From: Dyella_A ginsengisoli
GTDB lineage: Bacteria > Pseudomonadota > Gammaproteobacteria > Xanthomonadales > Rhodanobacteraceae
Direction: 5' to 3'
Length of the DNA stretch: 64,000 nucleotides
Assembly (NCBI RefSeq): GCF_044904665.1
Contig: NZ_JADIKM010000001.1
Location: 1,302,001-1,366,000, forward strand
The notes under the pieces were generated by a model. That model searched no databases and was not told the DNA's origin. It worked only from the letters and a program-made list of their open reading frames with translations. Position numbers and translations under genes: made by a program. This document shows, piece by piece, positions 1-8,802 of the stretch (the first letter of the stretch is position 1; the number at the start of each line of letters is the position of its first letter).

Positions 1-818
1 TCAGCTCGCCGGTGCACCTGTGCTTCGTCGGCGCTGCGGCCGAGGGCGATGTCGCCTGGCACCTGCGCCACGTGATCGAGCTGGGCGAGGGCGCCGCGCT
101 CTCGCTCATCGAACACCACGCCACCAGCGGCGCGCATGCCCACCTCGGCACGTCGGTGGCCGACGTGGTGGTGGGCGAGCGCGCGCGCCTGCAGCACGTG
201 ATCGTGCAGGCCGCCGCCGAAGGCAGCACCCTCGTGCGTCGCACCAGCGTGCAATTGCGCGCCGGTGCCCACGCCACGCTGCACGCGCTGGAGCTCGGCG
301 GTGGCCTCAGTCGCCACGAGCTGCAGGTGGAGCTGGCCGGTGACGGCGCCCGACTGGAAACGCGCGGCGCCTTCGTGCTGCACGGTCGCCAGCATGCGGA
401 TACGCAGATGCTGGTGCGCCACACCGCGAAGCACACCGCCTCGGACTCGATATGGCGCGGCGTGGCCGACGATCGCGCGCGCGGCGTGTTCCGCGGCGCC
501 ATCTACGTCGCCCCCGGCGCGGACGGCAGCGACGCGGCCCTGAGCAACAAGAACCTGCTGCTGTCCGGCAGTGCCGAGATCGACACCAAGCCCGAGCTGG
601 AGATCCACGCCGACGAGGTGAAGGCCGCGCACGGCGCCACCGTCGGCCAGCTCGATCCGCGCGCGCTGTTCTACCTGCGCTCGCGCGGCATCCCGCAGGC
701 GCAGGCGCGAGCCATGCTCACCGCCGCGTTCTGCCGCGCCGTGCTGGACGACCTGCCGAACGAGGCGCTGCGCGAACATCTTTCCGAACTGGTCGCCCAA
801 CACCTCCCGCAAGACTGA
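1..818 (+). CDS. sufD: Fe-S cluster assembly protein SufD (3' part; start lies before the window)
   Basis: SufD is the scaffold partner of SufB and SufC in the SUF iron-sulfur cluster assembly complex in the cytoplasm. The frame is open to the window edge, so about 271 C-terminal residues are present. The visible part has the right-handed beta-helix character of the family: repeated short strands, then the segment SNKNLLLSGSAEIDTKP followed by LEIHADEVKAAHGATVGQ and an LFYLRSRGI helix, which are hallmarks of SufB/SufD C-termini. sufS follows 97 bp downstream on the same strand, as expected for a suf operon. A GTG at 12 could be read as a start but would leave only the C-terminal domain, so I treat the gene as truncated by the window. 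Confidence 0.93.
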   Translation, partial: SSPVHLCFVGAAAEGDVAWHLRHVIELGEGAALSLIEHHATSGAHAHLGTSVADVVVGERARLQHVIVQAAAEGSTLVRRTSVQLRAGAHATLHALELGGGLSRHELQVELAGDGARLETRGAFVLHGRQHADTQMLVRHTAKHTASDSIWRGVADDRARGVFRGAIYVAPGADGSDAALSNKNLLLSGSAEIDTKPELEIHADEVKAAHGATVGQLDPRALFYLRSRGIPQAQARAMLTAAFCRAVLDDLPNEALREHLSELVAQHLPQD

Positions 819-821
819 CGT

Positions 822-858
822 CTCACTCCCTCTCCCCGCGGGGAGGGGGCGGGGTGAG
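822..858. repeat. GC-rich hairpin between sufD and sufS
   Basis: A dyad of ctcac/gtgag flanks a ccctctcccc/ggggaggg core, just after the sufD stop. There is no T-tract, so it is unlikely to be a simple intrinsic terminator. It may stabilise the 3' end of the upstream message or act as a partial processing site inside the suf operon. A related but weaker string occurs near 51066-51090. Confidence 0.5.
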
Positions 859-914
859 GCGCCAACCTCGCCGGAAACCCGAAAGAGCGCCGCCGCCAAC
901 CCATCGGACACGCC

Positions 915-2156
915 ATGAACGCCGCTGCCAAAGCACCCGCCCTCGACATCCAGCGCATCCGCGCCGACTTCCCGCTGCTGTCGCGCTCGGTGCACGGCAA
1001 GCCGCTGGTGTACTTCGACAACGCCAACACCAGCCAGAAACCGGCCTGCGTGATCGAGGCGGTGGACCAGCACTACCGCCTGCACAACGCCAACGTGTCG
1101 CGCGCCGTCCACCTGCTCGGCGAGGAGGCCACCACCGCCTACGAAGGCGCCCGCGACAAGCTGGCGAAGTTCATCAACGCCACCTCGCGCAACGAACTGG
1201 TGCTCACCTCCGGCACCACCCAGGCCACCAACCTGGTCGCCTACAGCTTCGCGCTGCCGCGCCTGCAACCGGGCGACGCGATCCTCACTACGGTGATGGA
1301 ACACCACGCCAACATCGTGCCGTGGCAGCTGGTGGCCCAGCGCGCCGGCGCCACGGTGAAGGCCGCGCCGATCAACGAGCGCGGCGAGCTGATCGTCGAG
1401 CGTTTCGTCGAGCTGCTTACCCCGGAGGTGAAGCTGGCCTGCGTCACCCACGTCTCCAACGTGCTGGGCACGGTGAACCCGATCCGCGAGATCGCCCGCG
1501 AGTGCCGCAAGCGCGGCATCCCGCTGCTGGTCGACGGCTCGCAGGCGCTGCCGCACCGCCCGGTCGACGTGCAGGCGCTGGGCTGCGATTTCTACGCGCT
1601 CACCGGCCACAAGATGCTCGCGCCCACCGGCACCGGCGCGCTGTGGGCGAAGAAGGAACACCTCGACGCGATGCCGCCGTTCTTCGGCGGCGGCGAGATG
1701 ATCCGCGAAGTGCGCTTCGACGGCACCACCTTCGCCGAGCCGCCGCACAAGTTCGAAGCAGGCACGCCCAACATCGCCGGCTTCGTCGGCCTCGGTGCGG
1801 CGATCGACTACTACCGGTCGCTCGGCTTCGAGGCGATCCACGCCCACGAGCAGAACCTGCTCACCTACGCCACCGAGCGCCTGCGCGAGATTCCGGGCCT
1901 GCGCATCTTCGGCGAGGCGGCCGAGAAGGAGGCCGTGATCTCGTTCCTGATCGAAGGCGCCCAGGCCACGGATCTCGCCACCCTGCTCGACCTGCAGGGC
2001 GTTGCCGTACGCTCCGGCCACCACTGCGCGCATCCGCTCATGCAGTTCTATGGCGTGCCCGCCACGCTGCGCGCCTCGTTCGCTTTCTACAACACTCGCG
2101 AGGAAGTGGATGCCTTCGTCGAGGCGTTGGTGAAGGTGCGCAAGCTGTTGATGTGA
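915..2156 (+). CDS. sufS: Cysteine desulfurase SufS
   Basis: PLP enzyme that takes sulfur from L-cysteine as a persulfide and feeds it to SufE/SufBCD for iron-sulfur cluster assembly. The 413 residues match the usual group II desulfurase length. The PLP Schiff-base lysine is K233 in ALTGHKM, the cofactor-phosphate region is near TSGTTQATN (about 98-106), and the catalytic cysteine is C371 in RSGHHCAHP, the motif that distinguishes SufS from IscS. Located 97 bp after sufD on the same strand, so probably the same operon. The ATG at 915 gives the normal N-terminus leading into the QRIRADFP helix. Confidence 0.95.
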   Translation: MNAAAKAPALDIQRIRADFPLLSRSVHGKPLVYFDNANTSQKPACVIEAVDQHYRLHNANVSRAVHLLGEEATTAYEGARDKLAKFINATSRNELVLTSGTTQATNLVAYSFALPRLQPGDAILTTVMEHHANIVPWQLVAQRAGATVKAAPINERGELIVERFVELLTPEVKLACVTHVSNVLGTVNPIREIARECRKRGIPLLVDGSQALPHRPVDVQALGCDFYALTGHKMLAPTGTGALWAKKEHLDAMPPFFGGGEMIREVRFDGTTFAEPPHKFEAGTPNIAGFVGLGAAIDYYRSLGFEAIHAHEQNLLTYATERLREIPGLRIFGEAAEKEAVISFLIEGAQATDLATLLDLQGVAVRSGHHCAHPLMQFYGVPATLRASFAFYNTREEVDAFVEALVKVRKLLM

Positions 2157-2616
2157 GGGGCAGCGAGCGCTTTTGCCGCATGTTCTCCCTCATCGTCATT
2201 CCCGCGAATGCGGGGCTCTCAACAGACGAACGTCTGGTCATCCATCTGGCCCTTTGCCCCCGGATCGAATTGGATTCCCGCTTGACCAGCCATTCGGCTG
2301 TTGAGAGCCGCGGGAATGACGTTCAACCGCAGCCTCTCGGCGCCTCGCCGAGCTCCGTCATCAGGCGTCTTTGCACTCAGCTGGACCAGAGGCACGAGAT
2401 CCTGGCTTGACCAGCTTGCGCAGTTGAAAAGCTCTCCGCCGGGATGACGAAGATGAGGCTTCTGGGATGTCCACGTGGATTCGGTCCATCGAGTCGACGG
2501 CAAACAGGGCCGGCACACCGCCTCCACACCGCGCAGAACGCGACCAATCCCTGACCCCAGTCAAACCACAACCCCACCGCCGCGCTACGCTGTCACCCAC
2601 ACACGACGGTACCCCC
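2157..2616. other. Intergenic region between sufS and the acyltransferase
   Basis: About 460 bp without a convincing gene. It holds the nested inverted repeat listed separately (2194-2321) and, near 2440-2455, a degenerate copy of the same core (ccgggatgacg). Open frames crossing it have no homology-like features. The inverted repeat may end the suf transcript. Confidence 0.6.
2194..2321. repeat. REP-type inverted repeat, copy 1 (long nested arms)
   Basis: The left arm at 2194-2225 begins cgtcattcccgcg and continues through ggctctcaacag. The right arm at 2298-2321 is its reverse complement (ctgttgagagcc then gcgggaatgacg), with 7 extra bases in the left arm. Inside, ctggtca (near 2233) and tgaccag (near 2283) pair again. 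The same core recurs at 21489, 30918 and, diverged, 37417, always between genes. Confidence 0.8.
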
Positions 2617-3507
2617 ATGCTCGCCTCGCTCCCCGCCTTCCTGCGCATCCCCCTCGCCATCGTGCTGCTGATCCTCAACACGATCGCGCACGTGCTGCCG
2701 CTGTTCGCGCTCACCTTCGTCAAGCTGCTGTTGCCGTTGCAGGGGGCGCGCGTGGCTATGTCGCGCGTCCTCGTGGCCATCGCCGAGAGCTGGATCGCCG
2801 TCAACAGCGCGCTGTTCGACCTGTTCACCCGCACGCAGTGGCACGTCGAAGGGCTGGAAGGCCTCAAGCGTGACGGCAACTACCTGGTGCTGTGCAACCA
2901 CCAGAGCTGGGTCGACATCCCGGTACTGCAGAAGGTGTTCAACCGACGCATCCCGTTCCTGCGCTTCTTCCTCAAGAGCCAGCTGATCTGGGTGCCGCTG
3001 CTCGGGCCGGCGTGGTGGGCGCTCGATTTCCCCTTCATGAAGCGCCACTCGCGCGAGCAACTGGCCAAACATCCCGAGCTGGCCGGCAAGGACCGCGAGA
3101 CCACCCGCAAGGCCTGCGAGAAATTCCGCCACATGCCCGTGTCGGTGATGAACTTCGTCGAGGGCACGCGCTTTACCCGCGCCAAGCACGACGCCCAGGG
3201 CTCGCCGTACGCCCACCTGTTGCGCCCCAAGGCCGGCGGTGTCGCCTTCGTGCTCGACGCCATGGGCGAGGGCCTGCACGCCATCGTCGACGTCACCATC
3301 GTCTACGCCCAGGGCGCTGGCTCCATGATGGATCTCATCGGCGGCCGCGTGCGCGACATCCGCGTGCACATCCGCCAGCGCGTCATCGATCCCGCGTTGC
3401 GCGGCGACTACGAGAACGACCCGGCCTTCCGCGAGCGCTTCCAGGCGTGGATCAATGCGCTGTGGGCGGAGAAGGATGCGGAAGTGGGGGTGTTGCTGGG
3501 CCCGTAG
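2617..3507 (+). CDS. Lysophospholipid acyltransferase family membrane protein (YihG-like)
   Basis: Probable 1-acyl-glycerol-3-phosphate-type acyltransferase that moves a fatty acyl chain onto a lysophospholipid at the inner membrane. From the ATG at 2617 the protein is 296 residues; an in-frame start at 2467 would add 50 residues without family character. It begins with a hydrophobic segment (about residues 5-45), then the catalytic HX4D block NHQSWVD, then a ligand-binding block FVEGTRFT, both typical of the PlsC superfamily. The length and the arrangement of motifs suit the YihG-like long branch better than PlsC itself. It stands alone, separated from sufS by repeat-containing DNA. The acyl donor and acceptor cannot be read from the sequence. 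Confidence 0.85.
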   Translation: MLASLPAFLRIPLAIVLLILNTIAHVLPLFALTFVKLLLPLQGARVAMSRVLVAIAESWIAVNSALFDLFTRTQWHVEGLEGLKRDGNYLVLCNHQSWVDIPVLQKVFNRRIPFLRFFLKSQLIWVPLLGPAWWALDFPFMKRHSREQLAKHPELAGKDRETTRKACEKFRHMPVSVMNFVEGTRFTRAKHDAQGSPYAHLLRPKAGGVAFVLDAMGEGLHAIVDVTIVYAQGAGSMMDLIGGRVRDIRVHIRQRVIDPALRGDYENDPAFRERFQAWINALWAEKDAEVGVLLGP

Positions 3508-3949
3508 CGATGCCGATCAGCCTAGAGTTGCAGATGGCAGTTGCATAAAGGGGCGGGTCGCTATTCGAGACAGAGGGTGCGGTTGAGCCCTTGTGCAGTT
3601 TCGCTTGCCTTGCTCCGTTGCTCGCGTCCCATCAACAGGCGCCATCCCAGGCAATAGGCACACCCGATCGGCCGGGTGTCTCCAAGGCTCCCGCCTGCTT
3701 TTCAGGACGAACCTAGCGCGTTGTATCAGTCATCTCCTGCAGGGACGCTGCTGGTGGAAAAGCTCTCGCGCGGCATGGGCTCAGAAGGTCTCCGGTTGCG
3801 GCACGCGACATGACCATCAGCCTATCGACGCTATCGGCTTCGCAAACGCATCATTCCGTCTCCCCATCAAACATGGCAGCGGCATCGCGCTCGTCACCGC
3901 ACAAAAGGTGGACGAGGCGCGATCACGCTGTCAGTAGAGGATTGCCGAC
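3508..3949. other. Intergenic region with no recognisable feature
   Basis: About 440 bp. A 114-codon frame at 3593-3937 lacks a ribosome binding site, domain or codon pattern of a real gene. I see no RNA gene or repeat. Confidence 0.5.
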
Positions 3950-5089
3950 ATGAGTAGTGCCGTATCGCGAAAGCGCCAACGCCGGGTTCGCCGTATGGCG
4001 ATGTTGGCTGTCCTGGTTTCCGCCTTGCAGCTGACTTCTTACAGCGTATGTGCAGAAGCGCCTACCGATCCGCGTGCAGTGCTGCGCGATGCTCGCCAGT
4101 TCCTGGGCAAGGATGCGGTGAAGGACGATCGGTTCGTCCGCATAGGAGGTATTGAGCAGTGGATCAGCGTGCGTGGGCGCCACCGCGATGCCCCCATCCT
4201 TTTGTTCTTGCACGGTGGTCCCGCCTTTACAACGATCCCAAACAGCTACCTCTATACCGCCGAGTGGCAGGAGTATTTCACTGTCGTGCAGTGGGATCAG
4301 CGCGGAGCGGGCAAGACTTTTGGCCGCAATCCGGATCTTTCGGCGTCGTCGCTCAGTATCGACAGGATGCTGAAGGATGCTGAGGAGGTCGTCGCTTACC
4401 TGCGCAAGACCTACCAGTGCCAGAAAATTGTTCTCGTTGGGCACTCATGGGGTTCGATCCTCGGCTTGATGCTCGCCCAGCGTCACCCGGACTGGTTCTA
4501 CGCCTATGTGGGCGTAGGCCAGGCGACCGACGCACATCAGAGCGAGGCGATGGGTTATCAGGCCACGTTGGCCGCTGCAATTGCGGCTGGCGACAGCGAG
4601 GCGGTCAAGGAACTGAGGGCGATAGCTCCGTTCCCGGATCAACACGACCCCACAGCCGATCTCGCCCACCTCGCTACTGAGCGTAAATGGTTAGCCAAGT
4701 ATGGCGGGGCTGTCTGGCGCACAGACCAAGCCGCGCTCGACCGCGCCGGTCTTCTCAGTCCGGATTACACGGGCACTGACTGGGCGGACCGCAGTAGGGG
4801 ACTCGATTACAGCCTCGGCGCTTTGTGGCCAGAAATTACGCGTGTGAACCTTTCGACCATCCGGCACATCGATTGTCCCGTCATCCTCTTGGAAGGGCGC
4901 CACGACCTCAACGTCAACGCACAACTCGCCGACCGCTGGCTCAGCCAGCTCACTGCGCCGGTTAAGAAGCTGGTCTGGTTCGAGGACTCCTCGCACATGG
5001 TATTCGAGGAGGAACCTGGCAAGACGCTGGTGACTCTGGAGCGCGAAGTGCTGCCACTGACGCGAAGGAAAGAGGGCCCAGCAAACTAA
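3950..5089 (+). CDS. Exported alpha/beta hydrolase, proline iminopeptidase-like
   Basis: A 379-residue serine hydrolase. The N-terminus is basic followed by a hydrophobic stretch ending at SVCAEA (about residues 16-36), a probable signal peptide that points to the periplasm. Family landmarks are the oxyanion-hole motif HGGP at 88-91, the nucleophile elbow GHSWGS with S166, the acid D319 in EGRHD and the base H349 in SSHM. HGGP together with WDQRG (about 115-119) is typical of the prolyl aminopeptidase/S33 group, but substrate cannot be deduced. Codon use is less GC-rich than the neighbours, so it may be a later acquisition. It is flanked by gene-free DNA on the left and appears to be a single-gene unit. 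Confidence 0.82.
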   Translation: MSSAVSRKRQRRVRRMAMLAVLVSALQLTSYSVCAEAPTDPRAVLRDARQFLGKDAVKDDRFVRIGGIEQWISVRGRHRDAPILLFLHGGPAFTTIPNSYLYTAEWQEYFTVVQWDQRGAGKTFGRNPDLSASSLSIDRMLKDAEEVVAYLRKTYQCQKIVLVGHSWGSILGLMLAQRHPDWFYAYVGVGQATDAHQSEAMGYQATLAAAIAAGDSEAVKELRAIAPFPDQHDPTADLAHLATERKWLAKYGGAVWRTDQAALDRAGLLSPDYTGTDWADRSRGLDYSLGALWPEITRVNLSTIRHIDCPVILLEGRHDLNVNAQLADRWLSQLTAPVKKLVWFEDSSHMVFEEEPGKTLVTLEREVLPLTRRKEGPAN

Positions 5090-5237
5090 TGCGGTCGTCT
5101 AGGGAAACCTCGGGGTCAGGCGAACTGGAAATGCAGCGCGCCTCTCGTTAACGCCTTGGCCCCGAGGGCTCACGAAGCCGTCGGGGTGCTTGCAGATAAA
5201 GGGGCGACAAAGCATGCCTGAGGCATGCGCTCAGCCC

Positions 5238-5609
5238 TCACGGCTCCAGATAGAAATCCAACGGAATCAGCTGCACCGCCCAGTCGCCTTCCTCGCCGAT
5301 CTGCGCGGCCGGGTGCATGGAGGCGATGCGCAGGGCCTCGTCTGCGTCGTCCGCTTCGATGATGAACAGGCCGCCCACCACTTCCTTCGACTCGATGTAG
5401 GGCCCGTCGGTGATCTGCGTCTTGCCGTTGCGCGGGCGCAGCGTGCGCCAGTTTTCCAGGTCGCCCAGCGACGCGGATACCAGCACCTTGCCGGTGGCGC
5501 GCATCTTCTCGTCCAGCGCCGGGCACTGGCTGACGATGGCTTTGACCTGCTCTGGCGGCAGCGCGGCGAATTTTTCGGGGGTGAAGTAGGCCAGGCCGAG
5601 GTATTTCAT
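5238..5609 (-). CDS. YciI-like (YCII/DGPF domain) protein
   Basis: Small 123-residue protein of the YCII-related superfamily, a ferredoxin-like alpha/beta fold of mostly unknown function. It begins MKYLGLAYF and carries the DGPY motif (about 68-71) followed by ESKEVVGG, the signature of the DGPF subgroup. A longer frame reaches 5801, but those extra codons show no family similarity, so the ATG at 5609 is preferred. These proteins are often encoded beside ECF sigma factors; here the nearest sigma factor is 15 kb away, so the gene is an orphan in that sense. Confidence 0.85.
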   Translation of the reverse strand: MKYLGLAYFTPEKFAALPPEQVKAIVSQCPALDEKMRATGKVLVSASLGDLENWRTLRPRNGKTQITDGPYIESKEVVGGLFIIEADDADEALRIASMHPAAQIGEEGDWAVQLIPLDFYLEP

Positions 5610-5941
5610 GGGTGGTCCTTTTGGGTGGGATGCACTGACGACGAAGCGGGCGATGGCAAATCGACCATGCACCGAGAGCTTTGTAGCCCGTCTTCGCCGG
5701 CGTGTCCCCGGTGCCTTGCATGAGGCCAGCCGGCGGGCCCCCCTTCCGGGCCAGCGTAAACCCGTCGCAAGAACCTGCCCCACTGCGCCTTTCCACCTCA
5801 CCTAAGTCGAGTTGTGCGCGCCCCGGCGCTCGTCCACAGTGAGCAGCCGTTCCGGCCAGCCCGGAAGCCGCCCGCGCGTCGCGCGTGCCGGCACCAGCAT
5901 CGACAGCAACGCGCTCCTGCCGGGGCGCATCGGGGAGAACC

Positions 5942-7741
5942 ATGAAGACTCGTCGCGATTTCCTGACCCAGGCGCCGCTCGGCCTGCTGGGTGCCGTGGT
6001 GGCCGGTGGCGCGCTGGCGCAAACCGGCGAAACCACCACGCCGCCGCCCGGTTCGCCAGGCGCGTTCAACACGGCGCCGCCGGTGGGCCCGAAGCTCACC
6101 ACCGCCACCTTCGCCGAGGCGGAGAAGCTGCAGCAGGTGACGATGACCGAGGCGCAGCGCGCCATGGCCGTGGCCAACTGGCCTACCTCCATGGCCGGCC
6201 TGCTGGAGCGTCGCACCGGCCCGCGCAAAGTCGCACTGGAAGAAGGCCTGGCGCCGGCCACCACCTGGTTCCCGGCGATGGGTCGCGCGCACGTCGGTCC
6301 CGCGCACGACCGCTTCGCGCCGTCCAAGGTGGCCGCCACGCCGCTGCCGGCGAAGGACGAGGACATCGCCTTCGCCTCCGTCGCCCAGCTCGGCGAGTGG
6401 ATCCGCACGCGCCAGCTCACCTCCACGCGCTTGACCAGGATCTACCTCGATCGCCTCAAGCGCTTCGATCCCCAGCTGCGCTGCGTCATCACGCTGTGCG
6501 AAGAGCACGCATTGAAGCAGGCCGCGCAGGCCGACAAGGAGATCGCCGCCGGCCACTACCGCGGCCCCCTGCACGGCATGCCGTGGGGCGCGAAGGATCT
6601 GCTCAACACCGCCGGCATCGCCACCACCTACGGCGCCGAACCGTTCAAGGATCGCGTGCCGAAGGACGACGGCGCCGTCACCCGCAAGCTCAACGAAGCC
6701 GGCGCCGTGCTGGTGGCCAAGCTCAGCCTGGGTGCGCTGGCGCTCAACGACATCTGGTTCGGTGGCCAGACCATGAACCCGTGGCTGCCGCAGGAAGGTT
6801 CCTCCGGCTCCAGCGCCGGCCCGGCCTCGGCCACCGCGGCGGGCCTGGTGGCGTTCGCCATCGGCAGCGAAACCCAGGGCAGCATCATCAGCCCGTGCAT
6901 GCGCTGCGGCACCACCGGCCTGCGCCCCACCTACGGCCGCGTGCCGCGCACCGGCGCCATGACGCTGTGCTGGACGATGGACAAGCTCGGCCCCATCGCC
7001 CGCACCGTGGAGGACACCCTGCTGGTGCTCAACACCATCCGCGGCACCGATCCGGGCGACAGTGCCAGCGTGGCCGCGCACCTGGACTACGACGCCGGCG
7101 CGTCGATCAAGGGCCTCAAAGTCGGCTACTTCCCCGCGTGGATGAAGGAAGCACCGGCGACGGATCTCGACCGCGCCGCGCTCGACCAGCTGCGCGCGCT
7201 CGGCCTGGTACCCACCGAAGTGTCGCTGCCCGACTGGCCCTACGACGATCTCAACCTGCTGCTGTTCGCCGAAGCCGGCGCCGCGTTCGAAGAGCTTACG
7301 CTCACCGGCCGCGCCGACCTGCTCAGCGAGCAGACGCCGGACGGCTGGCCCAACCTGTTCCGCGAGGCGCGCTTCCTCTCGGCGGTGGACTTCGTGCAGG
7401 CCGATCGCCTGCGCCGCAAGGTGGCCCAAGAGATGGCGCGCGTGATGGGCGAGGTCGACCTGCTGCTGGTGCCGTCCCTGCGCGACGAGATGATGGTGAT
7501 CTCCAACATGACCGGCCAACCCTCGCTCACCCTGCGCACCGGCTTCGTGGAAGTGAACCAGGTGCGCAGCGACTGGGCGCCCGACCCCAAGCACCCGCGC
7601 CCGATGCTGGCCAAGCCGCACCGCGTGCCGTACGGCGTCACGCTGATCGGCCGCCTGTTCGAGGAAGGCACGCTTGGCCGCGTGGGTCGCGCGCTGGAGG
7701 CGAAGGTGAACGTGGCCAGCGAGCGCCCGCCCGGCTTCTGA
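5942..7741 (+). CDS. Tat-exported amidase (amidase signature family)
   Basis: Hydrolase of carboxamides with a Ser-cisSer-Lys triad. From the ATG at 5942 it has 599 residues. The N-terminus KTRRDFLTQAPLG with a hydrophobic run ending at ALAQ (about residue 27) is a good twin-arginine signal, so the enzyme should act folded in the periplasm. The catalytic lysine is K218 in WGAKDL, the serine-rich loop is SSGSSA at 287-292, and the nucleophile block GSETQGS spans 308-314. The loop differs from the usual SSGGSA and the nucleophile block from GSDTGGS, so substrate range may be unusual. An insertion-rich N-terminal region of about 140 residues precedes the amidase domain. An in-frame ATG 57 bp upstream would bury the Tat motif and is not chosen. 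Confidence 0.9.
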   Translation: MKTRRDFLTQAPLGLLGAVVAGGALAQTGETTTPPPGSPGAFNTAPPVGPKLTTATFAEAEKLQQVTMTEAQRAMAVANWPTSMAGLLERRTGPRKVALEEGLAPATTWFPAMGRAHVGPAHDRFAPSKVAATPLPAKDEDIAFASVAQLGEWIRTRQLTSTRLTRIYLDRLKRFDPQLRCVITLCEEHALKQAAQADKEIAAGHYRGPLHGMPWGAKDLLNTAGIATTYGAEPFKDRVPKDDGAVTRKLNEAGAVLVAKLSLGALALNDIWFGGQTMNPWLPQEGSSGSSAGPASATAAGLVAFAIGSETQGSIISPCMRCGTTGLRPTYGRVPRTGAMTLCWTMDKLGPIARTVEDTLLVLNTIRGTDPGDSASVAAHLDYDAGASIKGLKVGYFPAWMKEAPATDLDRAALDQLRALGLVPTEVSLPDWPYDDLNLLLFAEAGAAFEELTLTGRADLLSEQTPDGWPNLFREARFLSAVDFVQADRLRRKVAQEMARVMGEVDLLLVPSLRDEMMVISNMTGQPSLTLRTGFVEVNQVRSDWAPDPKHPRPMLAKPHRVPYGVTLIGRLFEEGTLGRVGRALEAKVNVASERPPGF

Positions 7742-7905
7742 TCCGGGTCCGCTGGGGCTGGGCGGACGGGCAGCCCCGAGGCGGCTTGCTGCGCCAGCGC
7801 ACGGTTGCAGGGTGACCTCCCTGCAGCCGGCGCCTGCGTGGTCGCCGCGGACACAGGCACAATGGCCGCGCCAGGCGATCCTGGCGTCCTGCCTTGGAGG
7901 CCTGT

Positions 7906-8388
7906 ATGGCCGTGCACCATCGGTTTGTTTCCACGCTCATGCTCCTCGCGGTGGCGCATCCTGCCGGCGCGGTCGCAGCAGCGGTGCCATCACGCACGGC
8001 AGAAGAGCGGGCGGTGCTGGCCGAAGTCGACGCGACGCTTGCCGCGGTCTCGGCGCGCGACCAGCCCGGCACGCTTCGTCACCTGCGGTCCAGCGGCAAT
8101 GCCACGGTGCTGCTCCATCAGCCGGACGGAAAGGTGGTGATACGCAACGCGGCTCTCGCCGCCTATGCCGACGCCACGCCGGGTCCGGAACGCTACGCCG
8201 AGCGCATGCACGACCCGCAGGCACGGGTGCACGGCGACATTGCCGTGGTCTGGGGGCGCTACAGCTTTGCGGTCGACGGCAAGGTGGCCCATTGCGGCTA
8301 CCAGCAGTTCGATCTGGTGCGCGAGGCCGGGACATGGAAGATCCAGAACGTGACCTGGTCGGTGGAGCGCACTGGCTGCGACAGCTGA
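7906..8388 (+). CDS. Small exported NTF2-like (SnoaL/DUF4440-type) protein
   Basis: 160 residues beginning with a short signal peptide (hydrophobic core LMLLAVAHPAGA). The rest resembles the cone-shaped NTF2-like fold: an N-terminal helix with EVDATLAAV, the strand-rich VHGDIAVVWGRYSF and a C-terminal WKIQNVTW strand, as in DUF4440 proteins. Function is unknown; such domains bind small ligands or act as hydrolase-like enzymes. The start at 7906 is supported by TTGGAGG six bases upstream; a TTG at 7894 lies inside that site. It follows the amidase by 164 bp. Confidence 0.75.
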   Translation: MAVHHRFVSTLMLLAVAHPAGAVAAAVPSRTAEERAVLAEVDATLAAVSARDQPGTLRHLRSSGNATVLLHQPDGKVVIRNAALAAYADATPGPERYAERMHDPQARVHGDIAVVWGRYSFAVDGKVAHCGYQQFDLVREAGTWKIQNVTWSVERTGCDS

Positions 8389-8482
8389 TGGCGCCGGCGC
8401 AGTCGTATTCGGCGTCGTGGGCATTACCGTCGCAGACGCGCCAGAAATTGCCAAACAGGGATATTGGGTGAGTCTTTGCGTT

Positions 8483-8497
8483 TATCGTTTACCGATA
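8483..8497. promoter_or_regulatory. Possible operator upstream of the HigBA-like locus
   Basis: A perfect inverted repeat tatcg-tttac-cgata lies 13 bp before the toxin ATG at 8510. HigA-type antitoxins repress their own operons by binding short dyads in this position. The arms are only 5 bp, so chance is possible. Confidence 0.35.
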
Positions 8498-8509
8498 TAC
8501 AACAAGGCC

Positions 8510-8788
8510 ATGATCGGGAGCTTCGCCGACAAGGACACGGCGGCCCTTGCCCATGGCGAGCGTGTACGCCGCTAGATCAACATCGAGAGCGTGGCCCGGC
8601 GCAAGCTGGCCCAACTCCATGCCGCCGCCACGCTGGACTTCATGCGAGTTCCGCCAGGCCATCGGTTGGAAGCCTTGAAGGGCGATCGCAGCGGGCAGCA
8701 CAGCATCCGCATCAACGACCAGTTTCGTGTTTGCTTTGTCTGGAAGGATGGGGACGCCTTCGGCGTGGAAATCACGGATTACCATTGA
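8510..8788 (+). pseudogene. higB: HigB/RelE-family toxin interrupted by an amber codon
   Basis: Read from the ATG at 8510, the frame encodes MIGSFADKDTAALAHGERVRR, then TAG at 8573-8575, then INIESVARRKLAQLHAA and on to the end. The part after the stop contains the HigB/YoeB-like core RVPPGHRLEAL, GDRSGQHSIR and FRVCFVW ending EITDYH, a complete match to the toxin family, and the part before it fits the normal family N-terminus. So one nonsense substitution splits an otherwise intact gene of about 92 codons. HigB toxins cleave mRNA on the ribosome. A GTG at 8591 could restart a 65-residue form lacking the first strand and helix, but no ribosome binding site supports it. The antitoxin lies 14 bp downstream. 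Confidence 0.8.
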
Positions 8789-8802
8789 AACGAGGTGACC
8801 AC

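Noticed and set aside
452..2410. Plus-strand open frame of 652 codons across sufD and sufS
   Set aside because: A shifted-frame shadow of sufS with Arg/Pro/Ala-rich translation; it overlaps two genes with assigned function.
3593..3937. 114-codon frame before the alpha/beta hydrolase
   Set aside because: No start signal, no hydrophobic or conserved pattern, and amino acid use like random translation.
5798..7621. Long minus-strand open frame of about 607 codons
   Set aside because: It is antisense to the amidase, whose motifs and Tat signal are evident. The antisense protein is His/Gly/Arg-rich and has no domain.
8464..8802. In-frame extension of the HigA antitoxin to 8464
   Set aside because: It would run through the toxin gene in another frame. 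HigA has a good ribosome binding site at its ATG at 8803.
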